A program made the translations under genes and the position numbers. A model generated the notes under the pieces. It saw only the letters and a list, made by a program, of their open reading frames with translations. It was not told the DNA's origin and searched no databases. From positions 10,988,001 to 11,052,000 of the forward strand of contig OX387201.1 of the NCBI GenBank assembly GCA_947561715.1: a DNA stretch of 64,000 nt. The letters run 5' to 3'. The stretch is from Ascidia mentula. Its lineage: Eukaryota > Chordata > Ascidiacea > Phlebobranchia > Ascidiidae. Positions 43,890-57,354 of the stretch are shown here, piece after piece (within the stretch, counting starts at the first letter, position 1; every line of letters starts with the position of its first letter).

Positions 43890-46684
43890 ATGAAGCGAAA
43901 ACTGAATCTTCGTAATGGGCTTGTGATCTTCACATTCCTGTTTGTCATATCATCTTTGCTTTTGTACAAGAGGGTAAAGAGGACAAAACAAACAAACACA
44001 AAAAAGGGTGCCATCATTCCACTTGACCAGGCCTTGGATCAGGTTGAGAAGATTAAAAAGGCAAGTCAATTCCGAATTACTTGAACGCAATATAGGTCTG
44101 AGAATATTCTGAACAAAATTACAAATTTGTTTTGTTGCTGAAATAATGTTGATACTGCAGTCAACTTTAATAACAGTCTTTTAGTGACGAGTGATTTTAA
44201 CTTGGGCCATTAAAGTAAAGCATCTATACCGGTATAACATGAACAAACCTAGGCTATACACGTACTCTACAATGACTACGTACAATGATTTAATAGCCAC
44301 ATGAACAAAATATTTAGAGCGAGTTTGTTAACATAGTCTGTAAACAAAATATTATTTGCAGTACATGCTTAAATGGTGTCCACATCACAAAAAACGCCAC
44401 AAACTGCCGAAAGATTGTGGAAGATGCGTTGTCACATTCAATCGATCATTGGTAAGTGCACGAAATTGGGAAGTTACAAACATTTAAAACTGCAACAAAT
44501 TTGGGTGTTCGAACTGAACAATTTTGCTGAAAAAAAAACCTACAACAAGGCATGCAACACCATATACAACAGCAAGTTCCATTGGTTGCAAAATAAAAAT
44601 AATGTGAATTACCTAAAGTTAAATCAAGAAGTTTTTTTCTGTTTATTTTTTCTTAGCCCAAACTTCCTTTTCATGCACATCTCATCGGTGTAATTTTTTT
44701 GTGAAAATTGTCACAAAACTTGCAAAAAACTAAAGTTTGAATAGGAAATTCAAGGCTAATATGCTAGTCATTAGGCAGACGTTTTTAACACCACTGTGCT
44801 TGAGCTGTTGCAAGGCGCTCGCAGAGGTGATAAACAGGCGGGAAACCGAACAATGACTAGCATATTAACTTATACTTTCGGTGACGTATTATTTGAGAAT
44901 TTTTTAGATAACTCACCCTGATACTGGTGCAGTTATTTACGACAACAAATGTATGCGAAGAAATCAGATGCCACCCGATATGTTCAGGTAATTTTCTCTG
45001 TGGGGAAATTGCAGGCAATTTTCACGTTTCAGGACCAGAATTTTTTTCGAACTGTTTTTATGCTTATTAAAAGATTGGTTCGATTACGTAGGCCCACATT
45101 CATGTATCAGCTTTGAATGGTTCCGCAACAAAACGTCTTGACCAGAATGTCGGCCTATGTTGAAAAGAAAATGAAACTCCCAGTTTTTTTTTCTGAGTTT
45201 AAATTATATTGTCCCAAAAAGTTATTTTAAAAGATGCTGACGTAGAAGACAATTTCTAACTTGCAGCATTGGAGTTAATTTGTCCCCACTACTTATTTTG
45301 CTTTAAAAATACCTGCTAATTTAAAGATGCTTGCTCTCTCTTTAAAAATACCTGCCAATAAGGCCATCATCACTACAAACGTAAAAAAGGGTTTTCGTAA
45401 AAATGATGATGGGCTGAATTGTTTTCAATAATTTTTTATGTCATTGATGGTATTCAGAGGTCGTGCAGCAATGTTTAAGTTTAGTACAATAACTATCCAA
45501 ATCATTTTTGCGTATTTTCTATATGACTGCATCAGGTTATTTTATAAATACAGATTTTGTGTGCAATTCTAGGCGACCGGATATGTTGTACATTTGGAAC
45601 AATGAAGAATCACCTTCTTATACAAAAGTCTTGCGCTTCATGAATTTGACCGAATTTGAAAGTGGATATTTCAACGCAACAATAACTTACAGGTAGCCTA
45701 TATGACCTGCACTATATTTGCAGATTATTAAAGAACAACGTTTTGCAGACGTGACTCCACCTTCGTGAAACCATACCGAGGTGCATTTTTTCTCAGAAGA
45801 AATATTAAGCGTTATGAGGCGATTTACTCTATTAAACCGAACCGAATGGCTGTATGGATTGTGAGCAATTGTGGCAAAACACCCGGCGCCATTAAAAGGA
45901 TGAACTTGTTTAAAAAATTGCAGAGAGCTGGTTTACAAATCGAAGCATTTGGCAGGTAAGAAAATGACATAGCCTTTCAGCTGCAAATAACAAAATAAGC
46001 CTTATAATTACGACAATGTCGAACTCGTTCAAACAATGTTCCGCGTATAGTTTTCTATTAAAAAGCACATGTTTATTTTACGGGATATGCATGCTATTAA
46101 TTGATGCACAATTGCAACGAAAGTGTTTAAACAGGTGTTTTAGAAGACGCATAAATTTTGCAAGGGGAACTCCATCTTTCTACAAATTTGTTCGGCAATA
46201 TAAGTTCTACCTTGCATTTGAGAACTCCTATCATTGTAGGGACTATATTACCGAAAAGTTTTTTGAACATGGACTTCTGGCAGGAACAATTCCAGTGGTA
46301 TGGGGTGCAAAAAAACAAGATTACGAAGCAATTGCACCAACTAAATCTTTTATTCACGTAGACGATTTTTCGTCAATAACAAAACTAGTCAGATACCTTA
46401 ATTACTTGGCTAAAAACGAAACCGAATACAAGACATACTTTGAGTGGAAAGTACGCTTGTTAAGAACAAAACCAGATGACTCAGAGAATAACAGTATGTG
46501 CAAATTGTGTAGATCTTTGCACTTAATTGAAACCCTGGATAAAAGCACTTCAAATGTTTTTCAACCACCCAAGTTAAATAAAAGCAAATCGTTGGTAAAA
46601 CTACGTGTTAAACCTAAAAGAAGAGTAATTCATTCAATCGATAATTGGTGGTACAATAGAGAAAACGCGGAATGTTACTCATAA
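43890..46684 (+). CDS. Alpha-1,3-fucosyltransferase (GT10 family)
   Basis: Golgi type II membrane enzyme that transfers fucose from GDP-fucose to glycans. Six exons: 43890-44060, 44362-44451, 44908-44987, 45573-45692, 45749-45955, 46135-46684. They join in phase to 405 aa. A short cytoplasmic tail is followed by one membrane anchor (about residues 11-27) and a stem. The catalytic part shows the GT10 signature FYLAFEN (about 247-253), DYITEKFF (about 259-266), then PVVWG and FIHVDDF, and an acceptor-side ESPSY block. The C-terminus is basic and longer than in human FUTs. Intron 1 has a GC donor matching the AAG/GCAAGT consensus. AATAAA follows at about 46699. Whether it makes Lewis-type or core-type fucose links cannot be told. 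Confidence 0.9.
44757..44867. repeat. Short foldback element (MITE-like) in fucosyltransferase intron 2
   Basis: TAATATGCTAGTCATT at 44757-44772 is repeated exactly in inverse at 44852-44867, enclosing 79 bp. It may be a small MITE. No target duplication is clear. Confidence 0.5.
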
Positions 46685-46894
46685 GCCAAAACTCATGGAA
46701 TAAAAAAAAATTATTTCCACATTTTATCTCCTGATTTCCTGACACATTTTCAAGCATTTACATGACCACACATTTGGAAATAGTGAGTGTTTGGCCACAA
46801 TAGCAGCAGTTTTATTTTGCGTAAATAGAAAATGTCACAACATCATCATAAAAACAAGTAAGTTCCACCTTTTCTGTGGTGTTTTACAATGTTG

Positions 46895-47206
<312 letters not shown>

Positions 47207-48929
47207 TTTTTGTACCTGACAATTTGATTGAGAATAAATTTAAAATTTGGTGGGCAAATGTAAACTAGAAATGTGAAAGTAACCATGTTGTTTGTATAAA
47301 TGTCACTTATTTAGTAAAATAGATGACAATGTGAAAGAAAGGATAGCAACAACAATGTTATTACACATGTAATGTGTTAATTAAATTGGAATAAATACTT
47401 CAATAAGAAAAACAATAGTAATTATTATCTAATAGCCCAAAAAGCCAATAGAAAAGGTTTTATGGTATCACCACAATAGTGTAATATTACAAAATGCAAC
47501 ACATGCCAGATGAAAAAATGTCTTGCAAAACTTTACCAATATTCTGTGCAACAAAAATAAGCTCATGCATTAACATTTGAGAGTTTGATTCCTTTGAATC
47601 GCCTGTATAGTTTCTATGGCTAAAATGCATTAACACATATGAAAAACATTGCGACTGTCCATGCCATTACCGATCACCAAAAAAATCTGTGCAAATAATA
47701 AACTTTTCAATCTGGTACATGTGTGTATATGCATATTCAGACATATAAAATATATAGCCCAAAATAATACTTCGGACTTACACAAAAACATGCATACTAC
47801 AATGTTGGAGATTAGAAGATACAATATGGAAACTATTGGCATAAGAATACAATGTCATTCAGACAAACTTAAGAAAAACAAGTTGCTGTGTCTATATGAT
47901 AAGCTATGCTGAGATTAAGACCAAATCACCTCTAACATCCAAATCCCAATATTAATTTTTCACCTATCCCGCGAAATTTGGATCCAAATATCGACACATT
48001 TTTTGGACTTATGTACCGTTAACACTTTGCAATTTGCCATGACGTTGATAAGTTACGCACCATGTGTCCCAAACAACTTTCCTACCTGCACGTTGTCACA
48101 TCAGCGCATTTATTAAATTAAATGACAGTAGTAACAAACTTCTTCATGCATGCTTACTGTACTTGTTCAGTTACCCGTGACGATTGCTGCAAAAAAGTAT
48201 TGTTTCTATTATTCTAAACTTGTTTTACATTTTACGTTACGGTTGCTAAAATAACCTTTTTGAGGTTAAATTTCGCTCTGGCCTTTTTTGAATAGTTTGT
48301 CTTTCAAAAATTGTGATTTTGGCTCTATTCTGGCCCTTTTTATAACGCATTTGATAAAATGGAGATTACCTTTTTCATTTTTCATCGAGTCACTGATTGA
48401 AACCATAGAAACTAGACCAGTAGTTGAAAACTAACCATTCTTATGATGGAAGAAATTTGTAAAAACTATGAAGTCTTTACCCACAAAAACTCTACTGCTT
48501 GCAGTATTCATAACTTGGGAAAGGAAGGCAACACGTTTTGCCGGAGCATATGCAATATTGGCCATTGTTACGTCACACTATTTTTAGGACGTAAAAAAGG
48601 TTCAGTCCGTGTTATAAAATGTAACAATAACTATTGTATTTGTAACAAAATATTGTCGTCGAAGTAACAAAGGGGTTCGGTAGTAAACTTGTTCAACAGA
48701 AATATTAAAGATAACCCATACTATTCTACGACTTCTAACTGCCTTTCTTTCCGAGTGATTTAGGCCACTTTTACACCAGTGGCGTTGAGTATTTTTGACA
48801 TCCGCTCAGAAACTCCCTGTACTTATGGTTCGCTGCTGTGTTTGTTTTATTCTCTGGAGAAGCCATAATCGTTCGTACAAGCGAAACGTCAGAAAATACA
48901 ATCTTTTTTAAACGAAAGGTGTATATTTG

Positions 48930-49270
48930 TTGTTTTTCACCAAAAGAACGTCAGATTCATATTTCAGTACAGAGTGATGTCGTTGCTGCTATACCCTTTG
49001 GTCTTCCAAAAATCAGGGCCAAAAAAGCCTTTGGTTTGTTACGCCACAGTGACATATTTTTGTATGATGTAAAACGTTGTCCTGACTTTTGAGGTAACAT
49101 AATTTGTGGATTCACCTATGTTCAAAACTATTCGATATCTGAAATGTAAGGCGCCTTTTCCTATGTAAACAATGCTGTCCACTAGCCGTTACTTTTCGTG
49201 CAGTTTTTAACATTTTTTAATTGATCTAGAACCGAAAAACTTTGGAAAAATTTCTGATGTACCTTTAGTT
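48930..49270 (+). repeat. Dispersed repeat family, copy 3
   Basis: Shares the TTTGGTTTGTTACG..CACAGTGAC block, the TTGAGGTAACATAATTTG block and the later ACCGAAAAACTT block with the copy at 42.65-43.14 kb. The 5' part is missing. Confidence 0.55.
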
Positions 49271-49567
49271 TTACGCAAAGTTGCCTTGACGGAGTCACAT
49301 GCACTTTACAACGTGGTTGGAATGCCAACAAGGAACGAAAAAGAAAAAGAAAAGAGGAGAGAAAAGAGAGAAATAGTTGCAAAGCAAATAAAAGCATTCA
49401 AAAAGTCCTCAAATTTTCACAATTTAAAGTAGGCTAACCAGTTCAAAGTTGAGTAATGAAAGAAGCAAAATTATGTTGCTACTGTGTAGTTGTCCAAAGA
49501 TGAAAAATACAACAACACAAAATCAAATGCCAAAACGAGCATTCTGGCAAACTACTCGTTCTAGTTA

Positions 49568-49905
49568 CCATTGACGTTCGTAATGGTGAGCCCATGACTC
49601 TGAATAACTTACTGCTGATGCGACCTGGAATCTTTGACGAGAAGAACTGCTACGTACCGCACCTGCATGGGCGCAAGTTTAACATCTTGCCAACGTTTCT
49701 GGATGCGCTGGGCGTCGGAGTTTTTGGCGACTCTCATTGAGCGCCAGAAATGGTTTCAGAAAACAGAAAAAATGTGAAAGTGAACGACGTCGTTTTGCTC
49801 GTTGTTAAATCTGGAACCGTAGGTTCGGTTTCAGTAAAAACTCGCAGCGGTCATGTGCGGCGGCCGATAGCGAAGTTGTGTAAAGTTGTTGACGCCACGT
49901 GTGAC
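49568..49905 (+). mobile_element. BEL/Pao retroelement fossil, integrase C-terminal piece
   Basis: A single degraded piece resembling the C-terminal end of BEL/Pao integrases: a GEPMT..LL block, a later KVNDVVLLV block and a final RRPIAKLC block. Only the end of the element remains. It is broken, with a few breaks, and I did not delimit a terminal repeat. Base composition is GC-richer than the surroundings. Confidence 0.65.
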
Positions 49906-50661
49906 GTGCATAGGCCTACTTGGTAATTGTGTTTGCCTTTCGTTGACATTTTAATATATTTGTTGGGGGTATGTAATATCTCTATGCTACCACTGTTTAC
50001 CAGCTTGGTGCAATATGTTATGACGTGACGTCATAAACGTGATGTATAGTCTTTGCATTAGCTTTGGCTCGTAAACGGATTTACTGTAAATGTACAACAA
50101 GAAGTCGTGTTTTTTTATTTACAGTAAACAAAGCATATTGGTCAACACTAATGCAGGTTTAGGTAAGGAATTACAGGCACTTATGTCGCTGATTTTAAAA
50201 ATTTTGTTCAGTCTAAAACATTTCAACAAATACATGTAAGATAAATATAGGTCTATATGATGTGTTTGTACAACTATTTATTTACTCTTAAAGTTCCCTA
50301 AACATTTTGAGGGGAAAATATCTGCACAAAATTACTATAGCATGATCAAAAACAAAAAAGTAGGTTACATCTATACTCCAAAACATTACCCTTTCAGGCA
50401 ACCTTCGTTTCTGTAAAACATAGATTACACAACAAGTCCCGGCCAAACGTGTGTGAGAGGGCGAGACGGGAAAAAGGCGAGTCTTATTACCTGGCTTGTC
50501 TCCGTAAGTATTTTTTCCACAAATTTCTCCTTATTTGATGAGGAGTTGGTATAAATTTTCGAAATGTTTTACAGCACCATGTGCATGGGAACCCACAGGA
50601 ATTTTATGTTGTCGAGCGGTTGCGAAACGAAACTCGAAAAATTCCTGTGAAGACTTATGCG

Positions 50662-50790
50662 CGGTAACCTTCTGCAGGTCCGCTATGTGCGCTAGGTTCT
50701 CTAATATTGCAGGTCCGCTGGGTACCTTCTAACACTACAGGTCTGATGGGTGCGCTTGGTACCATCTCATACTGCAGGTCCGCTTTGTCC
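50662..50790. repeat. Imperfect tandem repeat (minisatellite-like)
   Basis: Four diverged units, each with a core close to TGCAGGTCCGCT (near 50673, 50709, 50737 and 50774) followed by words like TGGGTACCTTCT. The spacing is irregular, about 28-37 bp. Confidence 0.55.
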
Positions 50791-51646
50791 CACCTTCTAT
50801 GTGTTGCCCAGCACCGCATTTTTTAGTCTTGTGTTTCACTCGAGCTCGTACTTAGGCAAAGTGGCCAGACGTTACCATAGCCTATAGTCTCCCCAAAGCG
50901 GGTCAATGTCTGGTTTCAAAAAGTAGTCTTCGACAGAAGGTCGGAATTTTTACCTCATTAGCCTATCATCAATAACACTAACGACGCATGTGATTGGGCG
51001 TACCCGCGAGCTTGGAACCTTGCCTTGTAATTCGTTTTTTTGTGCTTTAATGATTGAATGTTTGGATATAATGTTATGACCAAACTTTAATCCTAACATT
51101 TCCGAGTCAATCACCGAATGCCATGTTCAAACAAACATCGTCTTTTATGATAAAATAATTTTTATATTACTTCAACCTAAATTAGGAGAATGCATAATCA
51201 CGTCGTGTTATGAAAAAAACAATTTTTCATTCACAAAAAATCCAACGTTGTGTGCGTCTCGTCTCTCGTTTGGTCACAAACATGTGTATAATGCAAATAC
51301 ACGGTACTACTTTGCACTTGACATGGAACTGAATTTAAATCAATATAAATTCACACGCTAAGAAAATACGCACGAGGTCCGACGATCACCTGTACTTACA
51401 ATTATAATTTATTCACTGCCAGGATAGAATTAATTTCATAAACTCATGTTTGTGCATTTACTCAACTACAAATAACAACTCCAGGGTAAGGGTAAGTGCA
51501 AAACTACTGCAACAAAGTGATAAAAGCTCGTAAATAAACACTTGCATAATTAAAAAAAATTATATAGGATGGATCTAAAAAACTAGCACGTAATAACAAC
51601 CAAATTAACGCGTAATATTAAAAAACTGGAAAATGTACATTGAAAA

Positions 51647-54600
51647 TTATGCATCACTTAAAACTTCTTCGATCATTCCCTCCACCTACAAAGAAATATA
51701 TTATAACGACATACACACAGATAGTATTGAAAAAACATTAGGTTTACCCAAACAAAAAACGTAGCCGCCCCTGCGCTGACATCACGAATAACTTCCAAAT
51801 TAACATCACCCAACAAATTTTTTGCTCTTCCAGCGACTTCTCGGGGTATGTCATTGATTTTGCACTGTGAGATTCTACGCATTAAACCTTCGCGACCAGT
51901 TTTTCCGAGAAGTATTTGAACATTTGACCATTTCTGTGGTAGCAAGTTCATTGGTAATTATAAATTGCAAACCTATTCGCACTTCATGAAATGTAACCTT
52001 GGTATCTTTCTCTGTTAGGCCCAGCAACAAGTATGTTGCAGTCATCACTAGATGGATAACAGGTATTGGCTTTTGATAGCTTCGAATTTCTGCAATGGTA
52101 CTTTGCTTTAATTTTAATACCTGAAACACAAACGAAAGTTTGAGAAGTCGGAATCAAATAAAATGTTAGGCTTAAATGTGAAACTAATTTATACAGTAAA
52201 TGTCCAAATTTATTCTGCATGAAAAAAAGTCCATTTATCTAATCAACGATAAAATTGATCATACTTTATTTTTTTGATATATAGGCAACAAGACCAGAAA
52301 ACAATTCTTTTCATCACAAATTGTGAATATACGTTAGATCACAGATAATAACAAATATAATTTTACCTCGTTTCGTAGACGCTCTATTCTCCGCAATCGC
52401 TCCAGTAGCTCGTCAGCTTGGGCAACTTCTTTTGCCAATTCGTCGGTTGATTTGTCAAAACCCATTTTTTGTGCTCTTTTTAAAGCTTCTTCCAAATCCG
52501 CGATGATGCGTCGGGCAGATGCATCAGTCAGGGCTACAAATATTTAGTAAATACCCAAAATTCATTACGTAGCACCAATTGGCAAGAAACCAAGTTGACA
52601 AAAATAGGTTTTCTTTCGTTGATTAATCCGATACGCTTTTAATAGCCCTTGCTTTAACAGTTCTCCATAACCGATGTGCCGCGAGGTGACGCAGGCACGC
52701 CGCAATGTAACTACCATCACAGCAAGAAAATTCGAATCTTGTTAACTAGTCTGCATTTATGACTTATACTTATATTGTGACGTCTTAACTCTTAGATATT
52801 GGGTTAAGGTGTGCCGCTGTGTTTTTGAAATTTATTACTCAGTGAAAAGGTTGCGGAGCACTGCGTTATAGATCAAAGATGATTGATTTTAAGTTCTGCG
52901 ATCAGCAAACAATATCTAATCTGGGAAAAGGCGCATACCATCTCGACATTTAAGCATTTGCAACAGACGTTCCGCTTTCAATAGAAGATCGTCTGATGTT
53001 CTGTGCTTGGGCTTTGCTGCATTGTATTCTGTTATGGCAGAATTGAGTAACTCTTGTTCTTCGGCATCAATAGCATCTTCCAGGTTGAAACGAAGTCGTT
53101 CTTTCTCTTCCGTTGCTGTACATTTAGTTTGCTTACTTCATACATCACAGAAGAACTTATAGTTTTGTGACAGAGAAACATGCCGGGGAAAACTGTTTGC
53201 ATGAAATGGGCTTGGTAACTATTACAATGTAACTAAGCATTTGGATCAGGAAGATTGGAAATAATATTTACCCAACTAATCATTGCATCCTTTAAAACAA
53301 ATGCTTTGATTTATTTACATTGGAACAGGAACGGTACAGAAAAAAAAAAACCTACCTCTGGCCTGTCGTTCAGCACGCCTAGCCTCTCTTTTAATTTTTT
53401 TCATTTCTTCTTTTTCTCGACGTTTAGTCGCCTCTTCCTCCAATCGCTTTTTCCTTTCCTCCTGTTTTTTGCGCTCCTCCTCTGCTTCCTGGAAGGGGAC
53501 ATCCGACCACGCGCACACGTCATAAGTGACAAAAGGACAAACAAGACCTTTTGTGAATATTGCTACCGTACGGAAATTTTTACATGTTCGCATATGAATG
53601 TCTGGGCACATGTGCAGGTATACATAACGCCAGCTTTTGCGCCGCATTGTACCTCAGTTTGGCATTGACCCTACTAACTAATAGTTCAATGCTTAACGAT
53701 TGCTTCAGGTGCCTCACAAATTCGTGGTTGCGAAACAAACCTGGTCCGTTGAGTATTTCAATCTGGCCGGCCAGAAATTGGTATAAATTAGTGTCGCTTA
53801 GGACCGCTGTTCCTACTCACATTTATTGGCAACTTTTAACAATATTATTTTAAATATAGGCTACTTTATAAAAACTACAGTGTAAGCGTAAACACTGTTA
53901 TAGACTTTTTCATGGCAAAGGACACTGGTATACGACCGTCAATTTTCTGGTAATTTCGAGTAGAAAAGATTTTCCAATCCTGGATAATACCCTGACTTTT
54001 TAGATACGCCCATGCAATTAGATTCGTTACAATGCTATGGCCAACCTTTCGTCGACTTTCTTCCTCCACGTCCGGTAGCTTTGAATCATCTAAAAATGTA
54101 CTTGATAGGTTGGATGGTTGTACGTGTTGCACATGTGCTAAATAAGTGAAGTAGTTTTATAACAACTATTGATGTCCTTATGTTGTCAACGGTACTTTGG
54201 AAAAAGAAATCATTACAAACAAATGGTGTACTATTTAACAGATTTTAAGTGTTTGCTGGAGTAAATATTCATTGCATATGGGTCGCATGCTGTAATGCAG
54301 ATGCGTGTTAAGAGCCACACACTCTAAAGCAATTAGTGTATTTCCAAGAAATTATTCGTTCACAACATAAAGAATGGGATGTCAAGCAATAATGACAAGA
54401 CAATAGTGCCACGTCGGTAGTTTGTTGGAACTATCAGCAGCTTGCTAAGAAGTCACAAAAGAAAGAAACGACATGCATTGGTTTATTTCCACACATAAGT
54501 TTTGAGGCAAATGAAATGTTTTGTAAATGTCATGATTTTAATATGTAGTAAGTTATTATAGAAGTGACTTTACCTGGCTTATCATGTTTGTTGTTGGCTT

Positions 54601-57354
54601 GGTTATCCTCAGATTTCTAAAAATAGATTTGAATTTAGCATCAATATGATGTGTCTTGAACTTCTATAACACGTCAGCACCTCCTCCACAAAGCTGTTTG
54701 AAAGTACATCCGACATTGTATTTTTCAGCGTTAACGCCTTTGGGACTTGCTTCGGAGGCAAAACCGTTTTATTTTTTGTAACTTTGGTATCTAATCGTAA
54801 ACAACACAAATTTATTTATTACATTTTACATACAAGGCGTTATTTAGTACATGCAATTTAGTAAATATCGACCTCTGGTTTCAAAAACATCAAAGTCATC
54901 CAACTGTGGTCGATTGCACAATTCAACTTCAATTTCGTCGAAGGAAATTGGTGCGAGGGGTACAGGTCTCTTCTTTAAAAAGCATTCCCACCTTCGATTT
55001 GAAAACAGGTTTCCGTGGACTGCTTCAAATAAAAATCTGCAAAATTACGAAATAAATCATGAGTAAACAACAATACGTGCACACACTGTAGATTTGAATT
55101 GGCGACGTGTCACAGCATTGTTTTCAACATGCACAACATGATGATTGTATTAAACCGAATGGTTGTTTCTTTTACAATACTGACAACTTGGCATGCATTT
55201 ATGATTTAAACTGTTAACAGGGGCGGGACATGCTATTATGTATTTGTCATAGGACGTCGGATCGATATCCTGCTCAAATCAAACAATAACGTTTGACAAC
55301 TATTTATTGCCGTGGTAGATGTTTTAATCTTCTGCTTTGTTATTTACACAAACAACAATTTACCTGCCGTTCCATTATACCCTACGATATCAATTATATC
55401 CGGCTTATAAACAATCGCACTGTTCGGGGAAGATTTGGTATAAGCGCGTTAACAGATCGAGATGAGGTTCCCAAACAATTAAACGTTAATCCATAAGGCA
55501 CACCAAGCCTCTGATAAGCATTGCGGAGATAAATGAGTAAGCGTGCGCTTCGGGAGGAGGCAGAGCAGCGGCTGCACCCACCTGCGTTTCCGCAAGCGTG
55601 GGAGATATAACGCCCGGTTGCCAACAGTTTTAGACACAGCTTCGATGGAGAGCGGAGAAAGAGGACCTGTACGCAATATGTCGAAGACCGCTGCCATAAA
55701 AAAGGGCTGACTACGTTGATCAACGCCAGAAAAGAATGAAATCGTAAGGTTTGCATATGACCGGTTGTTTCGTAATGGCCTATTTAAATGTACATTAAAA
55801 AGCGCATCAGATGTACGGCGTCAATTCCCTTTTTGGGGGTTGTGTCATTTTTTGTCCGTAATTGGCGTAGTACAACATTCCGCGCTTGCTAAGGACGAAT
55901 TTTCAACTGGACGCCAGCACCTCCGCAGCTTTTGCTGCATTAGTTTCTCGTTCATACGAGACATTTTCACGTAATGCAACAAAACTGCGGTTATGCTGGA
56001 TCAGAGACAATCAACAAATTCGTACCTTTGTTTTTGATATTTTTTTGCAAACGTTTTTATAATTGTTAGTTGAAGGGCGATTTAATCGCCATTACATGAA
56101 TGTAAAATAAATGCTCAGATGATTAAACATATTTATTCGCTATGTTTTTGAAGGCGTATTTTGAGGTGGACAACAATTCCAACACGGAGGTTTCCGAGGA
56201 GCTCGCGACGTCAACCAAACATACATTGAGCAATGGCGTGAATTAAAGCAAATAATCAAATAAGCGCAAATGGCCATATTGGAAACATACGCTGTGCCAA
56301 ACTCCAGTGGGCGCAAGGCAGGAAACAAAAACACTTGTGGGTGCAAACTAAGCGGACGCTGCGTTGGATAAACAAACAGCATGCTGTCTACCCTGTGTGA
56401 CAATCTGATACCACTGCCCCAGACATATGGTTTATTGACATGGACTGTCTGTACTGTCCCAACTAGAAATCTTTTGTAAAGTCCAATTAAATTCACACCA
56501 AACAGCTTGAAGCACATTGAGTTTGCCAACAATAATACATCATGCCTTCTTCATAAAAAAACACAAAAAACATTTTAAACTATTTAGTAACTATCTTTAT
56601 CACCTAGCTTTGTCTATGGTAATTCTTCCAACATGAAGGTTGTCCAGCAATGCAAATTCCCACTGTAAATCCTGCACTAAGTAAAATCTTCTGTCCATTT
56701 CCTTGCATTATAAAAACAACATTATTATGCCAACATGCTCAACCACTTCAACAATATTTATTTAAAAGTCTTTGCAAAAAGTCGAAAAACAAGTGACAAA
56801 CTCAATTAAATCTCATACCTCAATAACACTTCTAAGATCTTCCTGTAATATCGAGTCATTATTTCCACAAGCATACTTCATAGAAGCAGCAACCTAAAAC
56901 ACTTGACATTAAATGTTATTCTTTTTTAGCGAAGCGTACTCAAATGTGTCAAGACTTTCAAACGTTAATTTCATGATTTAGCTTGGCAATTATTAGTGCC
57001 AAACCTGTTACAAAAATATTATTTTAAAGCAGTGTTTTTATCACTAATATCACTAATATTTTTTTATTTGATGTTTTTACAATCTGTAGTTGTATGACAA
57101 AAAAGTTATGTTTGTTCAGTCATTCTTACTATGGTCTTGAGGATTTTGATTATACAATAAACTTTGTCGCAAATGAACTAAATTAAATGTTAATTAATGT
57201 TACTTACCTGAGAAGTACTGAGACCACCAATTCTGATGTCACTGTAAAGTAACTGTAATTGTTCCTTTGTAAGAAAGTTCAGAGAATAATGATCATGAAT
57301 TTTGAACAACTCTTTTAAGAACACGTCGTTGTCTTTATTTGCCACCGTAACCAT
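51647..57354 (-). CDS. EF-hand-like, coiled-coil protein with dynein-stalk-like C-terminus
   Basis: A 13-exon minus-strand gene whose exons join in phase to 517 aa: 57208-57354, 56819-56893, 56604-56701, 54873-55036, 54681-54790, 54574-54616, 54046-54137, 53356-53488, 52939-53115, 52367-52533, 51998-52120, 51748-51933, 51647-51685. Residues about 1-160 look like degenerate EF-hand helices (LLDNLHVGRITIDKARFLFEA keeps Gly and Ile but lacks most calcium ligands). About 235-345 is a K/E/R-rich coiled coil. From about 400, STIAEIRSYQKP, then VMTATYLLLG, a KW..VQILLGK block and VSAGAATFFVW, recalls the distal stalk of dynein heavy chains (EIxSxxxPP..V..VM.A...L), without any AAA module. I cannot name a known family. 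A microtubule or axonemal role is inference only. The weakest junctions are the donors at 54045 and 54680. Confidence 0.7.

Larger units (their letters stand above)
47207..51646. other. Intergenic region TMA7 / EF-hand-like coiled-coil gene
   Basis: The TMA7 promoter is at the left. The stretch contains copy 3 of the dispersed repeat, a BEL/Pao fossil piece and a small tandem repeat. A purine-rich tract lies near 49330-49375. No host gene could be supported. Confidence 0.55.

Noticed and set aside
53315-53647. Coiled-coil gene starting at the ATG at 53647
   Set aside because: The residues before the acceptor at 53489 do not look like protein of this gene; the exon joins smoothly to the upstream exon at 54046-54137.
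55394-55756. 120-codon minus-strand frame in the same intron
   Set aside because: Overlaps the candidate alternative exon in a different frame; no domain seen.
56140-56532. 130-codon minus-strand frame between exons of the coiled-coil gene
   Set aside because: It sits in an intron whose flanking exons join in phase without it, and its composition shows no family.
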